Assembly (NCBI RefSeq): GCF_000203935.1
Contig: NC_008577.1
Location: 620,001 to 684,000, forward strand
DNA length: 64,000 bases
Origin: Shewanella sp. ANA-3
GTDB lineage: Bacteria; Pseudomonadota; Gammaproteobacteria; Enterobacterales; Shewanellaceae
Direction of reading: 5' to 3'
Below, piece after piece: positions 1 through 8,903 of this stretch; the stretch's first letter is position 1, and every line of letters starts with the position of its first letter. The position numbers were made by a program, and so were the translations under genes. The notes beneath the pieces are model-generated. The model was not told the DNA's origin and searched no databases. It worked only from the letters and a program-made list of their open reading frames with translations.

Positions 1-195
1 TTTGGGGGAAATGTTTGTGAGTTAACCCAAAGCCATTACTTCCCAAGCACATTACCCACAGGTGCCGACGGTACTTTGTCTAACACCGCAACGGCGAGGG
101 CGACTTCTCCTGTGGTCGATACGGGCGATTTAGCGACAATTGGTAACTCGGATACCGCGAGCTGCGACTTGTGTCCATTACCCGTGCAAGAATAG
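1..195 (+). CDS. C-terminal end of an unidentified protein (partial)
   Basis: Frame 1 is open from the first base to a TAG at 193-195, giving 64 residues that end in CDLCPLPVQE. The start lies outside the window. The tail is rich in Thr, Ser, Ala and Asp and has three cysteines, two of them in the CDLC near the terminus, which would suit an exported protein. That is inference only; I do not recognise the family. A strong hairpin terminator follows 21 nt after the stop, which supports this being the real end of a transcribed gene. Confidence 0.55.
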   Translation, partial: FGGNVCELTQSHYFPSTLPTGADGTLSNTATARATSPVVDTGDLATIGNSDTASCDLCPLPVQE

Positions 196-216
196 TTAAC
201 TGAGTTGTGTATTAGC

Positions 217-244
217 AAAAAGGGCCGTCATTACGGCCCTTTTT
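217..244. terminator. Bidirectional intrinsic terminator
   Basis: A perfect 12-bp stem (217-228 with 233-244) with loop CATT is A-rich on the left arm and T-rich on the right. It sits between two convergent genes, ending at 195 (+) and 256 (-), so it can serve both. Confidence 0.85.
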
Positions 245-255
245 ATTTGCTCATA

Positions 256-2217
256 TTATCTATTTTTACCTTTGCCACCAGTACTTGTGCTGGTATCCGT
301 CGTGCCGCCGCTTGTGGTGCTAGGGCTGATAGTGACAGTTGCGACTGCGGTCAGTTTGCCATCACTCACGGTGTAGCTAAAGCTATCACTGCCTTTAAAG
401 CGCTTAGAGGGCACATAGGTCAGGGTATTATTAGCGTTGACAGTCACTTTTCCATTCAGTCCTTGAGTAGTGCCACTGATAAACAGGCTGTCACCATCTA
501 AATCGCTGTCATTGGCCAGCACATTCAGTACAGTGCTCGCGCTGATATCGTTGAAATCATCATTCACAGCGAGTGGCGCAGTATTACTGGTTGCCGCAGT
601 TAACAGTACGCTACCTGAACTCACCGCTTGCTGTGAGCTAGTTTGGTTGCTGCTAATCACTTTCCAAGTATTGCTACCGCTTGCTTGCAGCGCTTCTAAC
701 GACAGTGTCAGATGCAGATTGCTTTGTGGCGCAAGTGTCACACTGTTGTTTGCTAAGTTTGCGTATAAACCCGCATCGGCTTGGGTTGTCAGGCTGTAAG
801 TGGTTTCTGGGCAGGCGCTACTGTCATTGTTGGTGAGCAGCAAATCGACTGAACCTTGTTGCCCCTGTTGCAATTGTGAGACAGCCGCTTGTACCGTCAA
901 GCTGCTAGTGCCACGGATACACTGAGCAGTACTGTTTTGCATGACTACATCTAACGTGACAGAGGAAGAGTCTGATGCGACGACATCGATACGGACACCT
1001 TGCTGTTCAAAGGATTGTCCTGGAGCCAAGCTGATGTCATCCCAATCATAGCTGCTGCTGTTTGGTGTTGGGTCCAGCAAAAAGCTGCTAGCGGCATTGT
1101 TGCTAGCGCCTTCACGTAATCTTACGCCATTGAGCATAGCGGCAGCTTCGGTGGCCAGTGAGCTATCAAATCCGGTTGGCTGGCGATATTCAACATAGTA
1201 AAACAGCTCGTTACCTGAAGAATCTTGGCCATTGGGAATTTTTAACAGCAGGGGGAAGTTACCCTCAGCCTCTACGGGAGATAGGGTCACCCGAGAATCG
1301 GCAGTGACGGTTTTGATGCGATCGCCACTCAGCCAACCTAATTGCTCCTTATGGAATGCATTGAAATGCTTAGGTGTATTAGTACCACTCATTGCACTGA
1401 GATAGTCGCCATATTCAGTGATAGTGCATTGGCTGCTGTCAGCTGTGGTAACGGCACCACAATCCTTTTTATTGGCATGGAATAAGCCAAGGTTGTGCCC
1501 CAATTCATGGTTAATCGTGGATAACTGTACTCGTTTGATCCAACTACGCTTGCCTGCCACATTGGCCTTACCAGACCAAGTACACTTAGGGTGAGTCGGG
1601 ATCAAGTACATAACATGGTCGTAATTATTGAGATTAAAGCCACGGGCACTGAGTTCTTGGTCAGCGGCTAAGGCGACGGCGTCTGTGTTACATACAGAGA
1701 CATCCACATCGACAGTAACTGGGCTGGTAGTGTCGCCCGAGAGGGAAACTGCGCCATAGGAGTTTTCTTCGTAGAAGGCCGAAGATTGATTAAACAACAG
1801 ATCTTGGATCTCGGCTTCAGTCAGTTTTACGATCGGATTGATCGCAAAGTTGACTTCCGCCACTAATACGCTTCTGTTGCCACTGATAGGTGTTATGGCC
1901 GAGTTGACGGTTTGAGCCGAAGAAGTCGTTTCATTGGTTTGCAGTAAGCTGACGCTGCTATCACTCACCTGCAATTGTTTGCCATTAGCATGGCCAAACA
2001 CACGGACGCTTTGACCGGGTTTTAACCAACGAGGGGTCGCTCCTAAGGCTAAATCATGTACCTCGCCTTGTTTACCGTGGAGACGAAACGTTTCAATGGC
2101 ATGCTCCGGAAAATCTTCCACCTCGAGGGACAGCGTGCCTTCAAAAGGACGCATATCTGCAGCGAGGACAGTGTTGGTGAGCAGTAAACTGCTTAGCATC
2201 ATGGCAGAGTATTTCAT
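256..2217 (-). CDS. Secreted M11 (gametolysin-like) zinc metalloprotease with C-terminal cadherin-like domain
   Basis: This 653-residue protein has an N-terminal signal peptide (about residues 1-20, cleavage after VLAA). The zinc motif HELGHNLGLFH is at residues 237-247 and matches HExxHxxGxxH of metzincin-like proteases of the gametolysin/M11 type. The downstream SAMSG (about 275) is a plausible Met-turn. From about residue 545 there is a cadherin-like/VCBS-type Ig fold with the typical NDSDLDGDSL calcium-binding loop, followed by a Ser/Thr/Gly-rich tail ending in basic residues. It is probably exported and acts on extracellular protein. The start at 2217 has GAAGAGA about 7 nt upstream. It stands alone, with the bidirectional hairpin at its 3' end. 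The protease class is seen from motifs; the substrate is unknown. Confidence 0.8.
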   Translation of the reverse strand: MKYSAMMLSSLLLTNTVLAADMRPFEGTLSLEVEDFPEHAIETFRLHGKQGEVHDLALGATPRWLKPGQSVRVFGHANGKQLQVSDSSVSLLQTNETTSSAQTVNSAITPISGNRSVLVAEVNFAINPIVKLTEAEIQDLLFNQSSAFYEENSYGAVSLSGDTTSPVTVDVDVSVCNTDAVALAADQELSARGFNLNNYDHVMYLIPTHPKCTWSGKANVAGKRSWIKRVQLSTINHELGHNLGLFHANKKDCGAVTTADSSQCTITEYGDYLSAMSGTNTPKHFNAFHKEQLGWLSGDRIKTVTADSRVTLSPVEAEGNFPLLLKIPNGQDSSGNELFYYVEYRQPTGFDSSLATEAAAMLNGVRLREGASNNAASSFLLDPTPNSSSYDWDDISLAPGQSFEQQGVRIDVVASDSSSVTLDVVMQNSTAQCIRGTSSLTVQAAVSQLQQGQQGSVDLLLTNNDSSACPETTYSLTTQADAGLYANLANNSVTLAPQSNLHLTLSLEALQASGSNTWKVISSNQTSSQQAVSSGSVLLTAATSNTAPLAVNDDFNDISASTVLNVLANDSDLDGDSLFISGTTQGLNGKVTVNANNTLTYVPSKRFKGSDSFSYTVSDGKLTAVATVTISPSTTSGGTTDTSTSTGGKGKNR

Positions 2218-2783
2218 TGTTTATCTCTTCAGGTTTAGGGCAAAACGTGAAACTTATGGGCACTAACGTTCAATTAGGGGACATAAGTTCCATTTAACAA
2301 GGCAAACAGCTTTTGAGCTGTTTCGCGGGGGCATTCTAGGATAGAGAAAAATGAATGTATATAGGCTGAAACCCAGTAATAATGCGGGTTTAAGCTGATA
2401 TCGTTGAAATGAAAGAAATAAAATTGTTCAAAAAATATACTGGTTAAACCAGACTGAATTTTGACTGTTTTTCATTCATTTAGCAGTTAGTTTATTGTTA
2501 AAAATGTTTTTGGATACAGAAACAGCCAGTTATTGGTGTGAGTCAAATAAAAATGGCAATGTCTAAATTTTGACACCTGTTTTTTGTCACTCGCTAGCGA
2601 TGTTTGGCTGAAGTCGATAAAAGTGGCAAACCTTAGTCCTGCCAGATAGAAGTGATGGTGCGACACTGAGTCATCTTCATCCAAGGCAGAAGCAGAACGG
2701 TTAGTGGCAATTAGCGTTTTCTCTCTTAACTACTATTACAAACGCGATAGAGCTGTTCGTGAATCTCAAGTATGTAATTTGTG

Positions 2784-2831
2784 AGTAGAGGTCGTTATGA
2801 GGCTCTTTGAACGTTATTTAAGTGTTTTGGT
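2784..2831 (+). pseudogene. Remnant of an ACR3 arsenite-exporter gene start
   Basis: Bases 2784-2831 match 6783-6830, the ribosome-binding site and first codons of the intact acr3 gene, at 44 of 48 positions without gaps. The ATG at 2797 opens a 26-codon frame whose start (MRLFERYLSV) parallels [10 protein letters not shown] of the exporter, then diverges and stops. A weaker resemblance (CCATGTGAA and ATTTATCT at about 2862-2905) to bases 6912-6941 hints at a larger decayed copy with deletions. The match is seen directly; that it is a decayed duplicate is inference. Confidence 0.65.
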
Positions 2832-3004
2832 ACTGAGGGGTTACACTGTACGCAAATCTCTCCATGTGAAAATTTAGCATCAAGTCATTGTCTAATTTAT
2901 CTATCTTAACAGGAGTTTGCAGTGTTAATTAACTACATTGAACCTGTATTTAGACAGCCATCAGAATGGCAGTTGTTAATACTGCAAGTGACTAACTGTT
3001 GTAG

Positions 3005-3037
3005 TAGGAATCAGTTCCCTTTGGGAGCTGATTCCTA
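3005..3037. terminator. Hairpin, possible terminator or small-RNA 3' end
   Basis: A 15-bp stem (3005-3019 with 3023-3037) has one G-U pair and a TTT loop. It lacks a clear T-run and follows no recognised gene, so it could end an unannotated transcript such as a small RNA. Confidence 0.4.
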
Positions 3038-3264
3038 TCTTGTATAAAAATGGAAGTAACAGCAGGGTTGTAAGATTGCAAACATACAAGTGTGTGCAAC
3101 CTAAAATGAACTAGACTCCTAGTTCTGCCGATTTTCTCTTTAGTCTAGTGAGGTAATTTTTTAGGATGTATTAAAGTAATCTATGGTATATAAAGCTGGA
3201 TATGCTTTTACGCTGATAAAAATGTCTAAGCAGTGGGGTAGTTTTTATACATGGAAGAATGGAA

Positions 3265-4098
3265 ATGAATGCTATAGGTAATAGTATACCAGAACAAAGC
3301 GTTATAAATATTTCCCATACAGTATTTCCTTTGAGTAAAGATTTTTTCAATAGGGGGAAATGGCTTTGTGAACAAGGATGGAACACTCCAGCGCTTGTTC
3401 AAAAGTGTATGGAATCAACTCCATATTATAGTCTAGATAGTTATGAGAAATGGGGGCGGGTTCAGCAACAGAATGCTATGGAATCAGTCAGCTATAAGAC
3501 GTATAAATCTGAGTTTCTGCGAAGTTTGAAAACTATTGGAGATTTAAAATTTGCTCAAACTGGAGAGGTTTGGGATCAATTCGCAGGCTTCCCTTTACAA
3601 TCAGCTATTATTAAAGATAGATGCCAAAACAAAAATGAATTCTTATCTTTCCTCAACAAATTTAGACAATGTATAGATGCAAGTAAAAAATCTGATTTAA
3701 TAGAGAATGGTATTGAATTCGAAATTCATTCTGAAGTTTTTGAAAAGAATTCTGAAATTAAAAAATTTACTATAAAAAGAGTCAATGCCAGCCTTAAAGA
3801 TATAGGGTGCTTTCAAAGTAAAACGTTAAATTATAGAGGGTTTAAATTTTGGGATGTTGAAATTAACGAACATTATTTTGTAGCGTTAGGATTAGAGACA
3901 GTTACTCTTAACGATGTAGGCAGTTTGGACTTTTTTATCGTTATTTATAATAAGTCTGATACGAATTTATCTATTAGAAATAACTCTTTAAATCGCAACC
4001 ACTTGCATGTTACAACTCTATGTGATTGGTATCCAATATCCGAGCCATTCACTAACAAGTCTGCTTACTGTTTTTATTCAAATATATATATGGGCTAA
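3265..4098 (+). CDS. Hypothetical protein, AT-rich orphan
   Basis: About 277 residues with no signal peptide or membrane segment that I can see. It is rich in Lys, Asn, Phe, Ile and Ser, and codon use is strongly AT-biased compared with all neighbours. The C-terminal half has alternating hydrophobic/charged stretches that look like beta-strands (for example the region around FWDVEINEHYFVALG). The ATG at 3265 is preferred over the one at 3259 because GGAAG at 3253-3257 is then 7 nt upstream. I do not recognise the family. It has no operon partners and lies in the gene-poor stretch between the acr3 remnant and a LysR gene. Composition and isolation suggest horizontal acquisition. Confidence 0.6.
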   Translation: MNAIGNSIPEQSVINISHTVFPLSKDFFNRGKWLCEQGWNTPALVQKCMESTPYYSLDSYEKWGRVQQQNAMESVSYKTYKSEFLRSLKTIGDLKFAQTGEVWDQFAGFPLQSAIIKDRCQNKNEFLSFLNKFRQCIDASKKSDLIENGIEFEIHSEVFEKNSEIKKFTIKRVNASLKDIGCFQSKTLNYRGFKFWDVEINEHYFVALGLETVTLNDVGSLDFFIVIYNKSDTNLSIRNNSLNRNHLHVTTLCDWYPISEPFTNKSAYCFYSNIYMG

Positions 4099-4332
4099 TA
4101 GCAGGTATTGATTCTGGTATCAGTATGTTCAAAAATCTTGTAAATATACTTGGGAAACACTTTTCCTATTCAAACTGAGAGAACATTAACCTATCTATTG
4201 GTACAAGTGATTAGAAATACTTTTTAGTGAATTGATCTGACTAAAAAGGTGTTTAGCTCATCAATCGAGATGCAGCTATTGGTTAGGCTTCCCACTCGGA
4301 GCGGTAAGTTCATTTTATACGAGCCTCGTGGC

Positions 4333-5199
4333 CTAGGCTGTTTCGGGTTGGCATAAGGAGAGGGTCTCTTCTAACCAGTTGAAGAAGGCTAATTCATTGT
4401 TGCCAAGCTTTTCCGTATGACTCAACAACACATAATTATGCCCTGATGGGATAAAGCCAAATGGCGCGACGAGCCTGCCGCTTGTTAGATCGTCAACAAT
4501 CAGGGGATACGAGCCTATGGCGCCTCCGAGTCCATCAACCGCCGCCTGCAGGCAGAAATAGAAATGCTCGAAGGATTTTGACTTATTGGCTGAGAAATTG
4601 TGTCCCGAACGCTGCGACCAATCCGACCATGCCGACGGCCGGGAGTCACTATGCAGCAGGACAATATCGCCCCAGTTTTGCTGAATTTGACGCCAATATT
4701 CAGGCGAAAACACTGGGCCAACCCACTCATTAACTAAATTGTGCTTGCTGTATTCAGGGGGGATATGAAAATCGTCTCGCCGAATGGCCAAAGATAATCC
4801 TGATCCCGCCAGTTTGACTGGCCCGCCAGCCGTTGATAATCGAACGTCTATACCCGTTAGCTGGAAAAAACTGGCTAACCGCGGCATTAACCAGCGCATG
4901 GTGAGTGTGGGTTCACAGGAAACCTCAAGGTAATGATGGCCCTCTCGAGTCAGCTGCTTTACCCCACTATCTAAGGTGTTAAAGGCAATATCTGTGTAGC
5001 GCTTAAGCAATTCCCCCTCTTGAGTGAGGCACATCCCTCGGCCTTGCTTATAAAACAGTATTTGCGATAAGTGGTTTTCCAAGAGTTTTATTTGCTTACT
5101 GACCGCACCGTGAGTGATATGCAATTTCTCTGCGGCCTGACTGTAACTCGAGGACTCGGCCGTAATGTGAAATACATAGAATGCTTTTAAGTGTCTCAT
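4333..5199 (-). CDS. LysR-family transcriptional regulator (GcvA-like)
   Basis: 288 residues, the usual LysR length. The N-terminal winged helix-turn-helix (about 1-62) contains SYSQAAEKLHITHGAVSKQI, followed by a linker helix and a periplasmic-binding-fold effector domain (about 88-280) with the GcvA-type sequence FYFCLQAAVDGLGGAIGSYP. It is divergent from a LysE/RhtB exporter whose start lies 99 bp away. By the usual LysR logic it probably controls that exporter in response to an amino acid or related metabolite. This regulatory link is inference from position; the ligand is unknown. Confidence 0.88.
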   Translation of the reverse strand: MRHLKAFYVFHITAESSSYSQAAEKLHITHGAVSKQIKLLENHLSQILFYKQGRGMCLTQEGELLKRYTDIAFNTLDSGVKQLTREGHHYLEVSCEPTLTMRWLMPRLASFFQLTGIDVRLSTAGGPVKLAGSGLSLAIRRDDFHIPPEYSKHNLVNEWVGPVFSPEYWRQIQQNWGDIVLLHSDSRPSAWSDWSQRSGHNFSANKSKSFEHFYFCLQAAVDGLGGAIGSYPLIVDDLTSGRLVAPFGFIPSGHNYVLLSHTEKLGNNELAFFNWLEETLSLCQPETA

Positions 5200-5298
5200 A
5201 TGTGACTTTTTCTCACTGTTTTGGTGCCTTCTTTTCGATTATAACTCACCAGCGACTCGATACAATTACCGCTTGCTAATGAACCCTGAGGAGCGGAA

Positions 5299-5910
5299 AT
5301 GGAGTTATTGAGTATTGTGATATTTGGGCTGTTGATTGTGGTTAGCCCTGGTGCCGATTTTGTGTTGGTCTTTAAAAATAGTGCCATGTATGGCAGAAAA
5401 GCGGGGATGTTAACGGCCCTTGGAATTGGCGCGGGAGTTTGTGTCCATATTAGCTATTCAATCATTGGGATAAGTCAGTTAATTGCCAACAATGCCGGGT
5501 TATTTAGCCTAGTGAAATATGTGGGGGCAGCGTATTTAATCTATCTTGGGATCACTGGTTTATTGAGTGCCAAGCTAACCTTCGATTACGGGACTACGCT
5601 TATTAAACCGGTAGAAAATCGAAAGTACATTATGCAAGGATTTTTATGTAATGTACTGAATCCTAAAACGATGATTTTCTTCTTAAGTGTATTTAGCCAG
5701 CTGATTTCATCCCATAGTGACGGCTTAGCATTCGTCATCAGCTATGGTGTCTATATCGCAGTGTTACACGGGGTCTGGTTTTGCATCGTCGCATACTTAG
5801 TGACATCAGCCAAAGCCACTCGAGTATTGAAACGGTTTGGTCATAGGATTAATCAGGCCTGTGGTGTGGGTCTGATTACCTTTGGGGCAATATTATCAAC
5901 TAACGCTTGA
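5299..5910 (+). CDS. LysE/RhtB-family amino-acid exporter
   Basis: 203 residues, the normal LysE/RhtB length, with about six hydrophobic segments. The family hallmark near the N-terminus (VVSPGADFVLVFKNSAMYG, about 14-32) and the NPKTMIFFLS motif in the middle are both present. It would export amino acids or homoserine-lactone-like compounds across the inner membrane. GAGGAG lies 5 nt before the ATG. It is divergent from the LysR gene, its probable regulator. The next gene downstream on this strand is arsR, after 500 bp, so it is monocistronic. Confidence 0.87.
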   Translation: MELLSIVIFGLLIVVSPGADFVLVFKNSAMYGRKAGMLTALGIGAGVCVHISYSIIGISQLIANNAGLFSLVKYVGAAYLIYLGITGLLSAKLTFDYGTTLIKPVENRKYIMQGFLCNVLNPKTMIFFLSVFSQLISSHSDGLAFVISYGVYIAVLHGVWFCIVAYLVTSAKATRVLKRFGHRINQACGVGLITFGAILSTNA

Positions 5911-6347
5911 AGCTGATTTCTTCCCTCTACGGCGATAGGTTTTTGTCCTGTTTTTAACTCGGTCTAAAGTTGACTTAAATTCACAGTTAATTTGAGATCG
6001 CCTAAGGGGAAGAAGATATATTCGCTAGGATTCTCTTACGCCATCGTCACATGTCTACTGTGGATGGATTGCTCTGAATATTGAGGCAATCCATGCCACT
6101 TGCAGGCTATGCCAAAGTTAATGGAAGGTTAAGAGAAAAGTTAAGCGAAAACTTAGGAAAAAACCTAGCCACCCAATGGACAGCGCAATAATGGCTAGCG
6201 AAACAAGGGCCCAAAAGGGATTGAGATAAGAGTGCTGTCGCTCCATGCCTATAAGTGATATCTCCAATTTTTATCAGGCTACAAAGTTTCACTTCAAGAT
6301 CAGCTCAATCAGTCCTCTCCATCTAAATACTGCAAAAAAATTACTTA
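5911..6347. other. Intergenic region between the exporter gene and the ars operon
   Basis: About 440 bp with no supportable gene. It contains a near-palindrome TAAAGTTGACTTAA (5965-5978) resembling MerR-family promoter boxes, but no such regulator is adjacent. An open frame on the minus strand (6107-6292) has no ribosome-binding site and biased low-complexity sequence. Confidence 0.5.
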
Positions 6348-6384
6348 ACATATATGTTTTTTCATATATGCTTTATTCCATATG
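6348..6384 (+). promoter_or_regulatory. Candidate ArsR operator/promoter of the arsenic operon
   Basis: Three palindromic ATAT-core units occur just upstream of arsR: ACATATATGT (6348-6357), CATATATG (6363-6370) and CATATG (6379-6384), centred 14-15 bp apart and 27-63 bp before the arsR ATG. AT-rich dyads next to the promoter are the usual binding sites of ArsR/SmtB repressors. No other protein-binding site was identified here. Confidence 0.5.
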
Positions 6385-6410
6385 TAATCTGATCATTTTG
6401 GGAGCACTCG

Positions 6411-6755
6411 ATGCAACCCGTCGCATTTTTTAAAGCTCTTGCCGATGAGACTCGGCTGAAATGTTTATTGCTGATCCAGCGGGAAGGGGAGCTGTGCGTC
6501 TGTGAATTAATGGCCGCGCTGTCGGAGATCCAACCTAAGATCTCCCGGCATTTAGCGCAGTTAAAAAAAGCAGGGATCTTAGTCGATAGGCGCCAAGGAC
6601 AATGGGTGTTTTATCAAATTAATCCAGAGCTTAATGCTTGGTGCCAGCAAGTATTGGCGCAAAGTTGTGAGGCCAACAGCGCGTTTTTAGCTGAGAGTAT
6701 GCAAAACCTGTGCAGCATGGGAGCTCGTCCCGAACGTGCGAAAGCTTGCTGTTAA
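6411..6755 (+). CDS. arsR: ArsR-family arsenite-responsive repressor
   Basis: 114 residues with an ArsR/SmtB winged helix. The metalloid site ELCVCEL has Cys29 and Cys31 in the recognition-helix region, as in plasmid R773-type ArsR, and the recognition helix reads PKISRHLAQLKKAGIL. The C-terminus has a further Cys pair (KACC) that could bind metalloid or be incidental. GGGAG lies 6 nt before the ATG. It is the first gene of an operon with acr3, a GAPDH gene and arsJ, and should release the operator when As(III) (or Sb(III)) binds. It probably represses its own operon through the dyads at 6348-6384. Confidence 0.92.
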   Translation: MQPVAFFKALADETRLKCLLLIQREGELCVCELMAALSEIQPKISRHLAQLKKAGILVDRRQGQWVFYQINPELNAWCQQVLAQSCEANSAFLAESMQNLCSMGARPERAKACC

Positions 6756-6795
6756 GTTAAGAAATGGATTCGCTATTAGATAAGTAGAGGTCGTT

Positions 6796-7815
6796 ATGGG
6801 GATCTTTGAACGTTATTTAAGTGTCTGGGTTGGCTTGAGTATTCTCGCTGGGGTTGTGCTTGGTAATCTCGCACCAAATGTATTTGCTGCCGTTGCGGCG
6901 ATTGAATTTGCCCATGTGAATTTGATTATTGCGTTATTTATCTGGGTGATGATCTACCCCATGATGGTGCAAATTGACTTTTCGGCAGTCAAGAATGTCA
7001 GTAAAACTCCGAAGGGATTACTGCTAACGCTGACGATTAACTGGCTGATTAAACCCTTTACCATGGCCTTACTTGGCTGGTTATTCTTTAAACTGGTGTT
7101 TGCCGATTGGGTCGACCCGCAAACGGCGGGTGAATATATTGCGGGGATGATTCTCCTTGGTGTCGCCCCTTGCACCGCCATGGTGTTTGTCTGGAGCCAA
7201 CTGACGAAGGGCGATCCTAACTACACTTTAGTGCAAGTCTCTGTTAACGATATCATTATGGTGTTTTTGTTTGCGCCGCTCTCTGCGTTGTTGCTGGGGG
7301 TGAGTGATATTCAAGTGCCATGGGGAACCCTGCTGCTATCTGTGGTGTTGTATGTCTTATTGCCCTTAGTCGCAGGAGTGCTCACCCGTAAACGTTTAGA
7401 GGCTCGTCATGACGCCACTGCCGTGCCGCAGTTATTGGCTAAACTCAAACCTTGGTCTGTAATAGGACTACTCGCGACGGTTGTGCTGCTGTTCGGCTTT
7501 CAGGCCAAGACCATCCTTAGCCAACCGCAGAACATTCTATTAATCGCTATCCCATTGATTATTCAGAGCTATGGCATCTTTATCTTGACTTACTGGCTGG
7601 CGTTAAAGCTCAAACTGACCCATGCGATTGCCGCGCCCGCGAGCATGATAGGTTCTTCTAACTTCTTTGAGTTAGCCGTGGCCGTGGCGATTTCGCTCTT
7701 TGGCTTACATTCGGGGGCCGCGCTGGCGACCGTGGTGGGCGTGTTGGTTGAAGTGCCTGTGATGTTGTCTTTAGTGTACTTTGCCAATCGCACCCGTCAT
7801 TGGTTTACGACTTAA
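6796..7815 (+). CDS. acr3: ACR3-family arsenite efflux permease
   Basis: 339 residues with about ten membrane segments, the ACR3/ArsB2 type. The family sequences [20 protein letters not shown] (with the conserved Cys in the fourth helix) and the [17 protein letters not shown] motif near the C-terminus are both visible. It extrudes As(OH)3 from the cytoplasm, driven by the proton gradient. The gene follows arsR by 40 bp, with AGAGG about 7 nt before the ATG, and is the second gene of the operon. A diverged copy of its start survives at 2784-2831. Some strains call this gene arsB, but the protein is ACR3 and not the ArsB family. Confidence 0.93.
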   Translation: MGIFERYLSVWVGLSILAGVVLGNLAPNVFAAVAAIEFAHVNLIIALFIWVMIYPMMVQIDFSAVKNVSKTPKGLLLTLTINWLIKPFTMALLGWLFFKLVFADWVDPQTAGEYIAGMILLGVAPCTAMVFVWSQLTKGDPNYTLVQVSVNDIIMVFLFAPLSALLLGVSDIQVPWGTLLLSVVLYVLLPLVAGVLTRKRLEARHDATAVPQLLAKLKPWSVIGLLATVVLLFGFQAKTILSQPQNILLIAIPLIIQSYGIFILTYWLALKLKLTHAIAAPASMIGSSNFFELAVAVAISLFGLHSGAALATVVGVLVEVPVMLSLVYFANRTRHWFTT

Positions 7816-7880
7816 TCTGTTTTTAAAATAAATAATATTAAAAATCAATAAATTGAAAGTTAACTAGGTAGTTATAAATC

Positions 7881-8894
7881 ATGGCAATTAAAATCGGGAT
7901 TAATGGATTTGGGCGCATGGGACGTTTGGCTCTACGTGCGGCGTGGGAATGGGATGATGTTGAGTTTGTGCAGATCAACGATCCCGCTGGGGATGCGGCT
8001 ACCTTGGCTCATTTGCTTGAGTTCGATTCAGTTCACGGTCGCTGGCGTTATCCGGTCACGGCGAATCAGGATGGTATTCAAATCCAAGACAAAACCATTC
8101 GCACCACACGTAATAAGACGATTGCCGAGACCGATTGGTCGGGATGCGATGTGGTGATTGAAGCCTCTGGGGTGATGAAAACCAAAGCCTTACTGCAAGC
8201 TTATTTAGATCAAGGTGTAAAGCGGGTGGTAGTGACGGCGCCAGTCAAAGAGGAAGGTGTGTTAAATGTGGTGATGGGAGTGAATCATCAGTTATACGAT
8301 CCGGCGATTCATCCGATTGTGACCGCGGCTTCCTGCACTACCAACTGTCTTGCGCCTGTGGTGAAAGTGATCCATGAGCAGATTGGCATCAAGCATGGTT
8401 CTATGACCACTATCCATGATATTACCAACACCCAGACGATTCTGGATGCACCGCACAAGGATCTGCGCCGCGCCCGCGCTTGTGGGTTAAGTTTAATTCC
8501 CACCACCACGGGCAGTGCGACGGCAATTACCCATATATTCCCTGAGCTTAAGGGTAAGCTGAATGGCCATGCCGTACGAGTGCCGCTCGCTAACGCATCT
8601 CTTACCGACTGTGTTTTTGAGCTTGAGCGCAGCGTGACCGAAGCGGAAGTGAATATGCTGCTACAAACCGCCGCCGAAGGCGAACTCAAGGGCATTTTAG
8701 GTTATGAAGAGCGGCCATTAGTGTCGGTTGATTATAAAACCGATCCCCGTTCGAGCATTGTCGATGCGCTTTCGACCATGGTGGTGAATGGTACTCAGCT
8801 AAAACTCTACGTGTGGTACGACAATGAGTGGGGATATGCCAACCGTACGGCAGAGCTTGCCCGCTTAGTCGGCCAGCTTGATTTGCCGCGTTAG
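7881..8894 (+). CDS. ArsJ-associated glyceraldehyde-3-phosphate dehydrogenase
   Basis: 337 residues of the phosphorylating GAPDH family. The NAD-binding [15 protein letters not shown] is at 6-20, the catalytic ASCTTNC has nucleophile Cys152, and the C-terminal WYDNEWGY is present. Position between acr3 and arsJ marks it as the arsenic-resistance paralogue. In the established pathway it uses arsenate in place of phosphate to make 1-arseno-3-phosphoglycerate, which ArsJ then exports. It departs from housekeeping GAPDH in several places (for example [12 protein letters not shown]), which fits a dedicated role. It starts 65 nt after acr3 and is followed 9 nt later by the arsJ GTG. Confidence 0.92.
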   Translation: MAIKIGINGFGRMGRLALRAAWEWDDVEFVQINDPAGDAATLAHLLEFDSVHGRWRYPVTANQDGIQIQDKTIRTTRNKTIAETDWSGCDVVIEASGVMKTKALLQAYLDQGVKRVVVTAPVKEEGVLNVVMGVNHQLYDPAIHPIVTAASCTTNCLAPVVKVIHEQIGIKHGSMTTIHDITNTQTILDAPHKDLRRARACGLSLIPTTTGSATAITHIFPELKGKLNGHAVRVPLANASLTDCVFELERSVTEAEVNMLLQTAAEGELKGILGYEERPLVSVDYKTDPRSSIVDALSTMVVNGTQLKLYVWYDNEWGYANRTAELARLVGQLDLPR

Positions 8895-8903
8895 GAGAGC
8901 ACT

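Larger units (their letters stand above)
2218..3264. other. Gene-poor AT-rich intergenic region
   Basis: About 1 kb without a convincing gene. It holds a short remnant of the acr3 start (2784-2831) and a 15-bp hairpin (3005-3037). The only longer open frame, on the minus strand at 2487-2684, has no ribosome-binding site and an unconvincing composition. AT content is visibly higher than in the flanking genes, as expected for an acquired or decaying stretch. Confidence 0.6.

Noticed and set aside
2487..2684. Open frame of 65 codons on the minus strand in the gene-poor stretch
   Set aside because: No ribosome-binding site, composition unlike a protein, and no sign of conservation; likely chance.
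6107..6292. Minus-strand open frame between the exporter and arsR genes
   Set aside because: Low-complexity repeats (FSLNFSLNLP) and no ribosome-binding site; likely chance.
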